Origin: Eutreptiella sp. 'Long Island Sound 2002' | Lineage: Eukaryota; Euglenozoa; Euglenophyceae; Eutreptiales; Eutreptiaceae | Length of the DNA: 64,000 nt | Direction: 5' to 3' | NCBI GenBank assembly: GCA_964036045.1 | Contig: OZ038383.1 | Span: forward strand, 63,431,725-63,495,724 | In this document: positions 35,687 to 46,080 of the stretch, piece after piece | How positions within the stretch are numbered: the stretch's first letter is position 1 | Layout of the letters: each line of letters starts with the position of its first letter | Notes under the pieces: model-generated | Database searches by the model: none | Told to the model about the DNA's origin: nothing | Seen by the model: the letters and a program-made list of their open reading frames with translations, nothing else | Position numbers and translations under genes: made by a program

Positions 35687-36170
35687 GTCTCGCAACTCGG
35701 AGGTCAAGTAGGAGTAAATCTCGATGACAAAGGCAAGCAAAATTTAGAACGATCAAACAAGCAAGCAACCAAGCTAAGGCCTAAAAGGGAAATGGGTAAA
35801 ACTTCCCAAATATTTTGCCTATAGGCAAAACCATAAACTATGACAACAAGACACTGAGGCTTGGGAACCCCGGGATTAGTCACCAAGGTGCCCGGGTGAC
35901 ACCACCGGTTCTTGGCAACTCTTTGTTAAGGTGTAGTAGTCCTCGCGAGTGGCTTGGTACTTCTGGTGCGCCCAAGCTGAAGCGCCGTGTCCAAGAAGGA
36001 CAAGAGGTTGAAACAAGAACAAGACTCACAAAAACCAAACAAGTACAAATCCCCGTGCTTAAAATGAAACATTTCACAGAGTCAGCGCAGTAAAGTGCCA
36101 AATCGGCTACTTACCAAACAACAAAAATTCAAAGGCCTTGACCTATTGTGTCCAAGCTTCTGCTACCAGG
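35687..36170. other. Spacer, no gene recognised
   Basis: AT-richer sequence with a perfect 18-base palindrome TTTTGCCTATAGGCAAAA at 35813-35830. No similarity to other parts of the window was seen. Confidence 0.4.
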
Positions 36171-36801
36171 AAAGCAAATGACTATTCACTGCGCTTTCAT
36201 TTCAATTTCATACAATATCCCCAAATGAGGTTCTTTTGTGTTTGTGTATGTGTTTGTGTGTGTGTAACGCATGAAAACTATACACTCTTTGTTTCCTTAA
36301 CTAAACACACAAGAAGCAAAGCAAAGCAAAAGCGAAACAAGATTGAGGCAATGCACTCCTCAGTACGGCATAAGTTCATCTTTTTTTTCTATGCTGAACC
36401 TGGTTGAACCTCTCGAGATACAAAGGAGGCCCCCATGCCTCATGTGCCCCCGGGCCCATCCATGCCTGGCCGGAATCACCACGGACTACATGCCTATAAG
36501 CACACCAAGGAGAAACAAATGAACCAATGTTAATTCACATGGATGATCAAACATATATGCTTTGCACAAAGCTTCACTGACGTAAATAACTCAACACATG
36601 GACGCACGTATGTGTGAAACATTGTATTTAATCATGACGATAAGCATGACGGTCAACAAGACACCAATGAACAGGCTTGCATGAATGAAGATGGCCACAT
36701 GCCCTGTGAGTGAATGACAATCGATCAATAGCAACCAAGCAAGCATCGTAGAAACAACGACGTATACATGTACACAACAAATGCGTCATCTTACAAATGA
36801 A
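36171..36801 (+). repeat. Dispersed repeat X, copy 2 (arm of inverted repeat)
   Basis: Inverted copy of 29970-30646. With 36802-37197 it makes a block of about 1.03 kb that separates the spacer from the RT C-terminal piece of element B. The X boundary next to RT sequence in copy 1 and the start of this copy both read as AAAGCAAATGAC, so the two copies share the same end. Confidence 0.85.
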
Positions 36802-37197
36802 GGTCCGTCAGCCTTTATCAATAAGGCAAATGATCCCTTGAGCGCCATGCCGTCATTCACATATGCTCGAATCATTCTGCTACCTGGTGAGCACGGCAGC
36901 GAGTTTTACATACATGATTCTTCATACTGATAATCCCAAGATAATAAAAATGCGTCAAGCCTGACTGAACGGAATCTGTCCACAACCAATCGCACAAACG
37001 GAGATTCATAATCTGAATTCTGTCAAAATACACTGTACGTAAGTACAACTGATAGTACTGGTTGCGATAGCAGAAAGCGGCGCCCTGTCGACCCATCTGC
37101 AAAGAAAAGAGGCAGACACTGCAGGATGGTAACAATAATCTGATACTGTAACACATCTGTCATTGTAGCACCGAAGGAAAAGCAGGTTTTTCTTACT
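36802..37197. other. Remainder of the X-containing insertion, no gene recognised
   Basis: Unique 0.4 kb between repeat X and the RT piece. CTACGA at 37198-37203 repeats the CTACGA at the broken end of the inverted RT fragment (30648-30653, read reversed), as a target-site duplication would. Confidence 0.4.
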
Positions 37198-38130
37198 CTA
37201 CGATGAGCTGCTGGAGACACATGACACCAAAGTGCCGGACTTAGTGGCTCGTGAAACACTTACGGGCAGAAGTGACAAGGCCACCATCTCGATAAGGGAA
37301 GTGGGCTTTGCCGGCCACGTACTTGGCAATGGGCAACGGAAGCCCATACCAGGAAGCGTAGCGGCAATTGAGCGCTGGGAGCAGCCCAAGACGGTGTCCG
37401 AGTTGGGGGCATACTGCAACTACTACTCGGGGTATATCAAGATGTATGCCAAGTAGACAGCCCTAATGCCGGCAATGCTCAAAAGGGAACAGGGAGGAGA
37501 CCAAGAAGGGGTCCAAGAAGCCTCTGGTGAAGAATGACAAGGCTGACCAAGCCTTTAAGGGAATGCAGCAGACGCTGCTGTTTACAGTGGGTCTGCACCT
37601 CGTGGATCCAGACGGAGAGTTCGTCCTGCGCACAGACGCCTCCCACTGTGCGATCGGCGCGGTGTTGGAGCAAGAGCTGGATGATGGGAGGCACGTGCCT
37701 GTGGCCATCTTGAGCCGACACCTGGCGGAAGGCCAGAAACGGACATGGACGCCCTGTCAGAAGTAGGCTTTTCCCATTGTCATGGCTCTCAGGAAGTGGG
37801 CCGGGTACATTGCCCTGCATCCCGTCACGGTCTGCACAGACCACCAGAGACTGCAGTCGTGGCACAAGGAGCACGTGGACACCCCTTCAGGAGCAGCCTC
37901 GTGAAGACGCAGATGGCACGAGACCTTGGCCTAGTTCGACCTCACGGTGGTCTAAGTTCTGGGAAAGGACAACGCCGTGGCAGACTGTCTCAGCAGGTGG
38001 GCCTATCCTGCCAGCAAGGGCATGACGGACGTGTCTGCCCATGTTGGTGAGGCTGAGACCGCTGAGGCCAAGAGGATCATTGATATGGAGCGCATGATGG
38101 AGGAGGATGGCGTCAAGTGCTTTGTCGTGA
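37198..38130 (+). pseudogene. pol: Element B pol: RT C-terminus and RNase H
   Basis: Starts at the Tyr-Asp-Glu-Leu block just downstream of the RT catalytic loop and covers the RT thumb (Gly-Phe-Ala-Gly-His-Val near 37306) and RNase H (Leu-Arg-Thr-Asp-Ala-Ser near 37626, then Thr-Asp-His). It ends in the linker before integrase at Cys-Phe-Val-Val. A TAG near 37454 and frameshifts near 37480, 37760 and 37880 break it. The gene resumes at 44512 after a 6.4-kb insertion. Confidence 0.87.
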
Positions 38131-38757
38131 GGGGCGTCTAGATTGCGTCGCGCGCGCTGGCGTCGAGTGCCAGAATGTAAAAAAAGATATGTGAAACACG
38201 ACGAAAAGATTTTCTAAGTATCTGAAATTAAAGCTAAATAGCATAAAAAACGCTTGGGGCAAAAAGCCCGCGGCGAAACGCGTTCAATCACGACGTCAAA
38301 CATTTTGAACTTAAATAGACAAATAGATAGCGCCGTAAGCGCTGTATCGTTACTTGGAACATAACGCCGTACCCCTCGTTGTCCAACACGCCGTATACGG
38401 TAAAGAAACCTCTTGGCGAGCAACACGTAAAACACGAAAAAACCTTTTTCCTAACACGCCACGCCCCTGCACTCGCTCCCTCACGCCCTCTTTTATTCAC
38501 CATGTACCTTCTTCTCCCGCTGGTGCTCTCTCCTCGGCGCTTCTGCCTCCTTTTTGCTGCAGGTGGAAATTACGCGGCGTCAAGTCCAGGACACCACGAC
38601 CACAAAGCTGACACCGTCCACCACACCGCCACCATCGCGGGGTCACATGTAGGGCTGTGATACAGACTCGGCCTTGCTGCCTGCCGGCGTGCGTGTTGGG
38701 TAGTGTATAATTTCATTTCATTTTCAAGGGCAGAAAAAATGATTTAACAAATTTTGC
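38131..38757. other. Left part of the insertion in element B, no gene recognised
   Basis: Ordinary composition, no domain recognised. The junction with element B is at about 38126-38131 (GTCGTG then AGGGGCGTC). Confidence 0.4.
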
Positions 38758-40840
38758 GGTGTTTTTTGAAGTACGAGAAAGCAAACCAACACAGGCAAGA
38801 GAACAAAAAAGGCGGCAGGACAGCACATCACACCATCACACAGCAGCACAGCACCACGGGGTACAGCACAGGGGAGCAGGGCACCAAGGGAGAGCAGGGC
38901 CGCAGAGCAACCCGCACCGCACAACAGGGCAGCCAATCACCCGCGCTGGGGGCCGCAGCACAACACAGCGGGCCACAGGACGACGCGGCACAGCATGCAA
39001 CAACACAGCACAGCACCGCAGGAAACCGCACAACAGACAACAACGCACGGCAGCACGAGACACCAGAAGCAGCACAGACCAAACAAGCAGCACAACACAA
39101 AAGCACCAGCCCAGCCCAGCGCAGCACCGCACAGGGCGGGAAGGACACGGAACGCACAGCACGACATTCCACGACGCACACAGCACAAAGCACACCGGCG
39201 AACAACAGCACGCACCAACAGACCACGCTAAAACACACACAGCACAGAGGACACGGCGCGGGGAGACAATACAACACCCAGCGCCGGAAGGCACAGGACC
39301 CCAGGGCAACAGACAGCACCTGAGGGCACAACACAGCGCGCGGCGGCAGGAAAAAGGGCGAGACAACACGGCAGAGCGCACAACAACACGACGCAGGGCG
39401 GAGCAACGCGCACCAACACGGGGCAGCACAGGATCCAGGGACACAGCACAGCACACGGCGACACAGACCACACCAAGACAGCAGGCCACAACGCGAGCAA
39501 GGCAGCGGGACGACACGACCAGAGACGCGGCACAACACACGGCAGCAAACAACAGCACAGCGCAACACAACAGAACGCACAAAAAGCCACAGCAGCCCAC
39601 AACCAAGCAAGGTGGGACACCACAGCACAACATGCAGCACAGAACACGGCAACACGGCACCGCAAAACACCAGACGGAACGCCAGCACAGCGCGGCGACA
39701 CAGCGCGGCGAAACAGCGCGGCGACACAAGACGGCGCAAGGCGGAACGCACACACCAGAGGTGGGGGGGGGGGGGGCAGAGGAAGAAAAGAACCAAAAAG
39801 GGGGGGGGATAGCAAAATGAGGGCCAGAGGAAACAAACCCCAAACCAAGCGGGCGGCGACGAAAACCAGGACGAAAAAAAAAGAAAACGGGGGGTCGGGG
39901 GGGTGGCAGAGGAAAAGGAGGGCGGCAGGAAACAAACAACCACCCAAGCAGGAAGCGCCGAAAACCAGGATGGAAAAAAGAACAAGGGGGGTGGGGGGTC
40001 GGAGGAGGAAACCAGTGCCAAGGTCAAGGACACCCGGGGCCGGAAACCAGAGAAAGCAAGAAACAACGGGGGCGCACACACACGAACAAAAAAAAGAGGG
40101 CAAACAAACGAACAAGAATGGGCAACCCCAGCCCGGAGGGGGCCCACCAAAGCAGAAGGACAAAACGGCGGAAGGAGAGCCGAGGCGCACCAAAATGGGC
40201 CCGGGAGGCCAGCCCGCCCGACGCGGCCAAGAGAAACCAGTACACGCACACACGCACGGGACCCCGGCATGGCGTCTCCCGACCCGCAAGGGGAGGTGTC
40301 GGCGTCCACACGAAACAGCCCCGGTGCACCGGCCGCCTCCCCCGTCGAATGACGGACGGTACGGGAAACCAGACACGTCAGTGACCGGGTCCACACACGC
40401 AAACCACCGCAGCGCACGCAGCCCAAGAACGAGGCCGGACGGACCTGCAACAGACAACCCCATCGCGGGGCCCCGAACGGGTACGATGCGGAGCGAGCCC
40501 AGTGCCCCTTCCTCCACGTGCCCCGCGCAGCCGCCCAGTAAATCCGCGGGCGACAGCCCCCGGGGTGGAGAAAGGCACCAGGGCAACAGGACAGCCGACC
40601 GAAGCACCGAGAGCGACCGGACCGGACGAGGCGCGGCACACCACGCGGGGCCACGAGGCACGCCAGAGAGGCACGCCGCCGGCCACAACCAGGGTACACG
40701 GACAGGTGCCAAGCAACAACGGCCACCGGATGCCGCAGACCCGGAAAAAGCGCACAACACGCAACGAACCACAGCACAAGAACAGGTTCCAGGCAACCCC
40801 AGCTGCCGTTCTGATAGAGGTGTGCGCGCCCCGGCAGCGA
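38758..40840. repeat. T-depleted, CACAGC-rich low-complexity region
   Basis: The plus strand is made almost only of A, C and G; positions 39001-39120 contain no T at all. Words such as ACACAGCAC recur without a fixed period. The second part (39760-40800) is richer in G and A. Because every stop codon on the minus strand needs a T on the plus strand, all minus frames stay open for long distances (one reaches 899 codons), which is a composition effect. Confidence 0.85.
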
Positions 40841-41030
40841 ACCCAGCCCCTGCCAGCTACGGAATAAACGCCGTCCGGATGGACGAGTGTGCGCGCGGCA
40901 GCGTACCCAGCCCCTGCCGGCTACGAAATAGCCGCCGTCCGAATGAACGTGTGCGTGCCCGGAGGGTACCCAGCCCCTGCCGGCTACGACAAGCCGCCGT
41001 CCGGATGGACGAGTGCACATCCCGCAGCGA
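40841..41030. repeat. 63-64-bp tandem repeat, 3 copies
   Basis: ACCCAGCCCCTGCC occurs at 40841, 40905 and 40968, each followed by a CTACG block, then GCCGTCCG and ATG(G)A(C/A)G-type sequence. The unit is different from the 65-bp array that starts next to it. Confidence 0.88.
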
Positions 41031-41064
41031 CGCCCCGCACACGCAACAGGGCACACACAGCGCG

Positions 41065-43926
41065 CACCGGTGAACAGGAGCCAAGTGGCCCAGGACACCG
41101 CACACGCCACACACAGCGCAACACACCGAGCGAGCACACTCCAGATTGCAAGCCAAGAGGCCGAGGACGCCACGCACGCAACGCAACACACCGAGCGAGC
41201 ACACCGGTGAACAGGAGCCAAGTGGCCCCGGACACCGCACACGCAACACCGCACACCGAGCGTGCACAAGGGTGAACAGAGGCCGGGCGGCCCAGGACAC
41301 CGAACACACAACACAACATGGCAAGCGTGCACACCGCTGAACAGGAGCCAAGTGGCCAAGGACACCACACACAGAACACAACACGCCGAGTGTGCACACC
41401 GGTTAACAGGAGCCAAGTGGCCCAGGGCACCGCACACGCAACACAACGCACCGAGCGCCCACACCGGCAAAAAGGAGGCAAAGGGCCCAGGGCACGGAAC
41501 ACGTAACACACCGCACCGAGCAGGCACACCGGTGAACAGGAGCCAAGTGGCTCAGGACACCGCACACGCAACAGAACACAGCGAGCAGGCACACCGGTGA
41601 AAAGGAGCCAAGTGGCCCAGGACACCGCACACGCAACACAACACACCGAGCGGGCACACCGCCGAACAGGAGCCAAGTGGCCCAGGACATCGCACACGCA
41701 ACACACCGCACCGAGCCGGCACACCGGTGAACAGGAGCCAAGTGGCTCAGGACACCGCACACACAACACAGCACACAGAGGGGGCACACCGGTGAACGGG
41801 AGCGAACTGGCCCAGGACACCGCACACGCAACACAACACACCGAGCGGGCAGACCGGTGAACAGGAGCCAAGTGGCTCAGGACACCGCACACGCAACACA
41901 ACACACCGAGCGGGCACAGCGGTGAACAGGAGCCAAGTGGCCCAGGACACGGCATAAGCAACGCAACACTCCGAGCGGGCACACCGGTGAACAAGAGCCA
42001 AGTGGCCCAAGACACCGCACACAGAGCACAAAGAACACACCATGCGCGCACACCGGTGAACAGGAGCCAACTGGCCAAGGCTCCTGAACACGCGACACGC
42101 CACACCGAGCGTGCACACCGGTGAACAGGAACTGAGTGGCCCAGAACACCGAAAACACAACGCAACGCAGCGAGCGGGCACACCATTGAACAGGAGCCAA
42201 GAGGCCCAGGACACCGCACACGGAACAGACAGACCACACCATGCGCGCACACCGGTAAACATCAGCCGGGTGGCAGAGGACACCACACACGCAACACAAC
42301 ACACCGAGCGGGCACACCGGTGAACACAAGCCCAGTCGCCCAGGACACCGCACACGCAACACAACACACCGAGCGGGCACACCGGTGAACAGGGGCTAAG
42401 TGGCCCAGGACACCGCACAAGCCACGCAACACACCGAGCGGGCACACCGGTGAACAAGAGCCAAGTGGCCCAGGACACGGAACACGCGACACAACACGCA
42501 GAGGGTGCACACCGGTGAACAGGAGCCAAGTGGCCGAGGAAACCACACACGGAACACAACGCACCGAGCGAGCACACCGGTGAACAGGAGCCAAGTGGCC
42601 CAGGACACCGAACACACAGAACACAACACGCCGAGTGTGCACACCGGTTAACAGGAGCCAAGTGGCCCAGGGCACCGCACACGCAACACAACGCACCGAG
42701 CGCCCACACCGGCAAAAAGGAGGCAAAGGGCCCAGGGCACGGAACACGTAACACACCGCACCGAGCAGGCACACCGGTGAACAGGAGCCAAGTGGCTCAG
42801 GACACCGCACACGCAACAGAACACAGCGAGCAGGCACACCGGTGAACAGGAGCCAAGTGGCCCAGGACACTGCACACGCAACACAACACACCGAGCGGGC
42901 ACACCGCCGAACAGGAGCCAAGTGGCCCAGGACATCGCACACGCAACACACCGCACCGAGCCGGCACACCGGTGAACAGAAGCCAAGTGGCTCAGGACGG
43001 CGCACAGGCAACACAGCACACAGAGGGGGCACACCGGTGAACGGGAGCGAACTGGCCCAGGACACCGCACACGCAACACAACACACCGAGCGGGCAGACC
43101 GGTGAACAGGAGCCAAGTGGCTCAGGACACCGCACACGCAACACAACACACCGAGCGGGCACACCGGTGAACAGGAGCCAAGTGGCCCAGGACACCGCAC
43201 AAGCAACGCAACACTCCGAGCGGGCACACCGGTGAACAAGAGCCAAGTGGCCCAAGACACCGCACACAGAGCACAAAGAACACACCATGCGCGCACACCG
43301 GTGAACAGGAGCCAAGTGGCCAAGGCTCCTGAACACGCGACACGCCACACCGAGCGTGCACACCGGTGAACAGGAACTAAGTGGCCCAGAACACCGAAAA
43401 CACAACGCAACGCAGCGAGCGGGCACACCATTGAACAGGAGCCAAGAGGCCCAGGACACCGCAAACGGAACAGACAGAACACACCATGCGCGCACACCGG
43501 TAAACATCAGCCGGGTGGCAGAGGACACCACACCCGCAACACAACACACCGAGCGGGCACACCGGTGAACACAAGCCAAGTGGCCCAGGACACCGCACAC
43601 GCAACACAACACACCGAGCGGGCACACCAGTGAACAGGAGCTAAGTGGCCCAGGACACCGCACAAGCCACCCAACACACCGAGCGGGCACATCGGTGAAC
43701 AAGAGCCAAGTGGCCCAGGACACGTAACACGCGACACAACACGCAGAGGGTGCACACCGGTGAACAGGAGCCAAGTGGCCAAGGACACCACACACGGAAC
43801 ACAACGCACCGAGCGAGCACACCGGTGAACAGGAGCCAAGTGGCCCAGGACACCGCACACGCAACACAACGCACCGAGCGGGGACACCGGTGAACAGGAG
43901 CCAAGTGGCCCAGGACACCGCACAGA
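41065..43926. repeat. 65-bp tandem array, about 44 copies, with 1245-bp higher-order period
   Basis: The unit starts CACCGGTGAACAGGAGCCAA, continues GTGGCCCAGGACACCGCACA and ends CGAGCGGGCA. Successive starts such as 41527, 41592, 41657, 41722, 41787 and 41852 are 65 apart. Variant units recur at a fixed offset: the GGCAAAAAGGAGGC variant at 41461 and 42706, and the GAACTGAG/GAACTAAG variant at 42129 and 43374, both 1245 apart. A block of about 19 units has therefore been duplicated as a whole. Each unit opens with the palindrome CACCGGTG. Confidence 0.95.
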
Positions 43927-44511
43927 CGTGCACGCGTAGGGCGGCCGAGGGACGGAAAAGAACCAACAACCCATGGGTCGGGCGCACTGGGGCGAACCAG
44001 CCGACCCATCGGGCCAGCACCAGGGGCGCCACCCCAAGGCCGCTGGTCCCAGCCTGGCCAGGCTGCATCGGAGACCATGGCAGACGTCACCCTGAGCCAT
44101 GGAAGCAACCGGCGAAAGGCGAACCGGTACACAGTCCAGGAGGGGGTCGCCTGCCAAGCAGAGAGGCCCCGCAACTCAAGCCACAAGGGTGAGGCAGTCG
44201 TACCATAGACTAGCAGGAGCAATACGCCTTGTGGTGAGAGATACTCCACACGGCTTGGCGGCCCTGAGAGCTGCCGCCCAAAGGAGGGGGCATGTTGCCC
44301 TACCCATGGACACGTGTGAGGACACCCTCCCACCTGGGACACCTGGACCGGGTGGCCGCGACACTGCCTTCCCAAGCACCTGCGGGAGCGGCTTAAGAGG
44401 CACCTGAACTAGGGCAGTGGGAGGGACAGGACGTCCCCTTGGTAACACCTTCTTCCTGCATTATCAAAGGAGACATCCCGAGCTCCTGAAGATGCCTACC
44501 TACCTACCTTC
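43927..44511. other. Right part of the insertion in element B, no gene recognised
   Basis: GC-rich, no repeat and no domain. The junction with element B is at about 44510, where TTCGTCGTCATGGC resumes the pol sequence. Confidence 0.4.
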
Positions 44512-46080
44512 GTCGTCATGGCTGCAGATGCCCCCCTTGTAAGAAGAGTGAGCAGAGCGGTCCGAGTACTCGCCCCAGAGGGTGCTGAGTCCGACAAGCA
44601 CCTCTTTCCTGAGTCGTGCCTCGAGAAGGACTGGACCAAAACTACGCCAAGTCGGAGTATCAGGCTTTGACTGACCCTGACCGCGGGCAGAAGGGGCCAA
44701 ACAGGCTCACCGAGGAAGATGGCAAGCTCTACCGGAACGGTACGTTGCTAGTACCGGAGTCCCGGGTGCTTGGGCTCTGTGAGGCTTGGCACCACCACAT
44801 GATGCAGCCAGGGGCTAAGAGGCAAGCCTTGGATATGCAACGCCGGTTCCAAATTGATGAGATCGGTCTCTACAATGCCATCAAGCAGGTCATGAAGGGT
44901 TGTTCGGTCTGTCAAGCCTGCAACCCTGACAATCGGAATGTCAAGGGGGAAGCCCAACGGACCCCGATTCCTGACCAGCCCATGGAGAGCGTGGTCATGT
45001 ACGTCTTCTCCATGCCCAAAGTGCACTGCGGAAAAGAAGTTTTGGATTGTGTGGTCTTGTGTATGGACCAACACAGTGGCTACATTGTGGCCGTTCGGGC
45101 GCGCAAAAAGGGGTTGCTAGCCAAGGAAGTGGCAGCCATGATGATTCGTCATTGGCTGACCGTCTTCAGCGTCCCCCGCACCATTTGCAGCGACCGTGGA
45201 CCCCACTTCAGTGGCGGCTGGTTCAAGGCCATGTGTTTCCTCATGCGGATGGGCATGCCAAGAGTGGCGCCTATCTCAGCCGGTCCAATGGCCGAGCCGA
45301 AGTGGCTGGAAGGCAGCTGTTCGACGAGCTGCGCAAGATCCAGCTCACCAAAAAGCGCTGCAACTGGTTTGAGGAGATGTGGCCAGCTCTTAAGGCCCAT
45401 CATGACACTCCCACAACGGGTCGCTTGTCACCCCACAAGATTCTTTTCGGCAAGGACCACCTGGGTCGGAGACTTCCCTTGTCAGGTGATGGCATGGCAG
45501 TGGATGCCCAGGAGTTCTTGGTGCGGAAAGAGAATACGACGCGTGAGACTCGCCAGAAGCTCGAGAAGGAGCACGCCGTGCGAGCCAAGACCTCCCCGAA
45601 GTCCACAGCGCATAGGTTCAGGGTGGGTGACCCGGTTCAGGTACAGAGACCCCAGCCTATGGGCACTCACCGCACTGAGACCTGGCTCACACCCACCTAC
45701 CGTATCAAGGTGGGCCCCGGATAGTTCAGGGAGCGACATGAAAGTCAGCTCCGTGTCGGTGAGCCTGATGTCCAGGGGAGACATGTGTCCCTGGACTACA
45801 CCGCCCATGAAGCCGACTCAGACGGCGACTATGCTGAACAAGATGACTACACCGTCGTGAAGATCTTGCCCCAGCGTCCGAGCGCCTCGGCGCCTGGAGG
45901 AGTGGAGTTCAAAGTGCGCTGGAGAGGCTATGGGCCGTCCCATGACACCTGGGACCCGTCTCCTCCTTTGTGCCGCGGATCAACACCCATTTTATGGAGT
46001 ATGTCCGCAGGCACAAGACTGAGCTCCATGTCTCTGACTTGGAAGCTCCTACCAGGGCGATTGAAGCCATGGCCGACTAA
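44512..46080 (+). pseudogene. pol: Element B pol: integrase and chromodomain
   Basis: Continues from 38130 with Val-Val-Met-Ala-Ala-Asp-Ala. The integrase HHCC domain has Trp-His-His-His-Met and, near 44900, Cys-Ser-Val-Cys-Gln-Ala-Cys. The core has Val-Phe-Ser-Met near 45007 (the preceding catalytic Asp of A and C is Tyr here), Cys-Ser-Asp-Arg-Gly-Pro near 45190 and Gly-Arg-Ala-Glu-Val near 45293. The GPY/F-type module with Val-Gly-Asp-Pro-Val is near 45625, and the chromodomain (Tyr-Thr-Val-Val-Lys-Ile-Leu near 45850) has the canonical Asp-Thr-Trp-Asp-Pro turn. Frameshifts near 45245 and 45955 and a TAG near 45722 break the gene. The final stop TAA is at 46078. Confidence 0.88.

Noticed and set aside
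38828-41527. 899-codon open frame on the minus strand and other long minus frames up to 44157
   Set aside because: The plus strand is T-depleted, so minus-strand stops are rare in every frame. The 65-base repeat shifts frame each unit, all three frames read similarly, and no domain is present.
41065-43926. CRISPR-like array of direct repeats
   Set aside because: Units are contiguous 65-mers with no unique spacers, in a eukaryotic retroelement setting and without cas genes.
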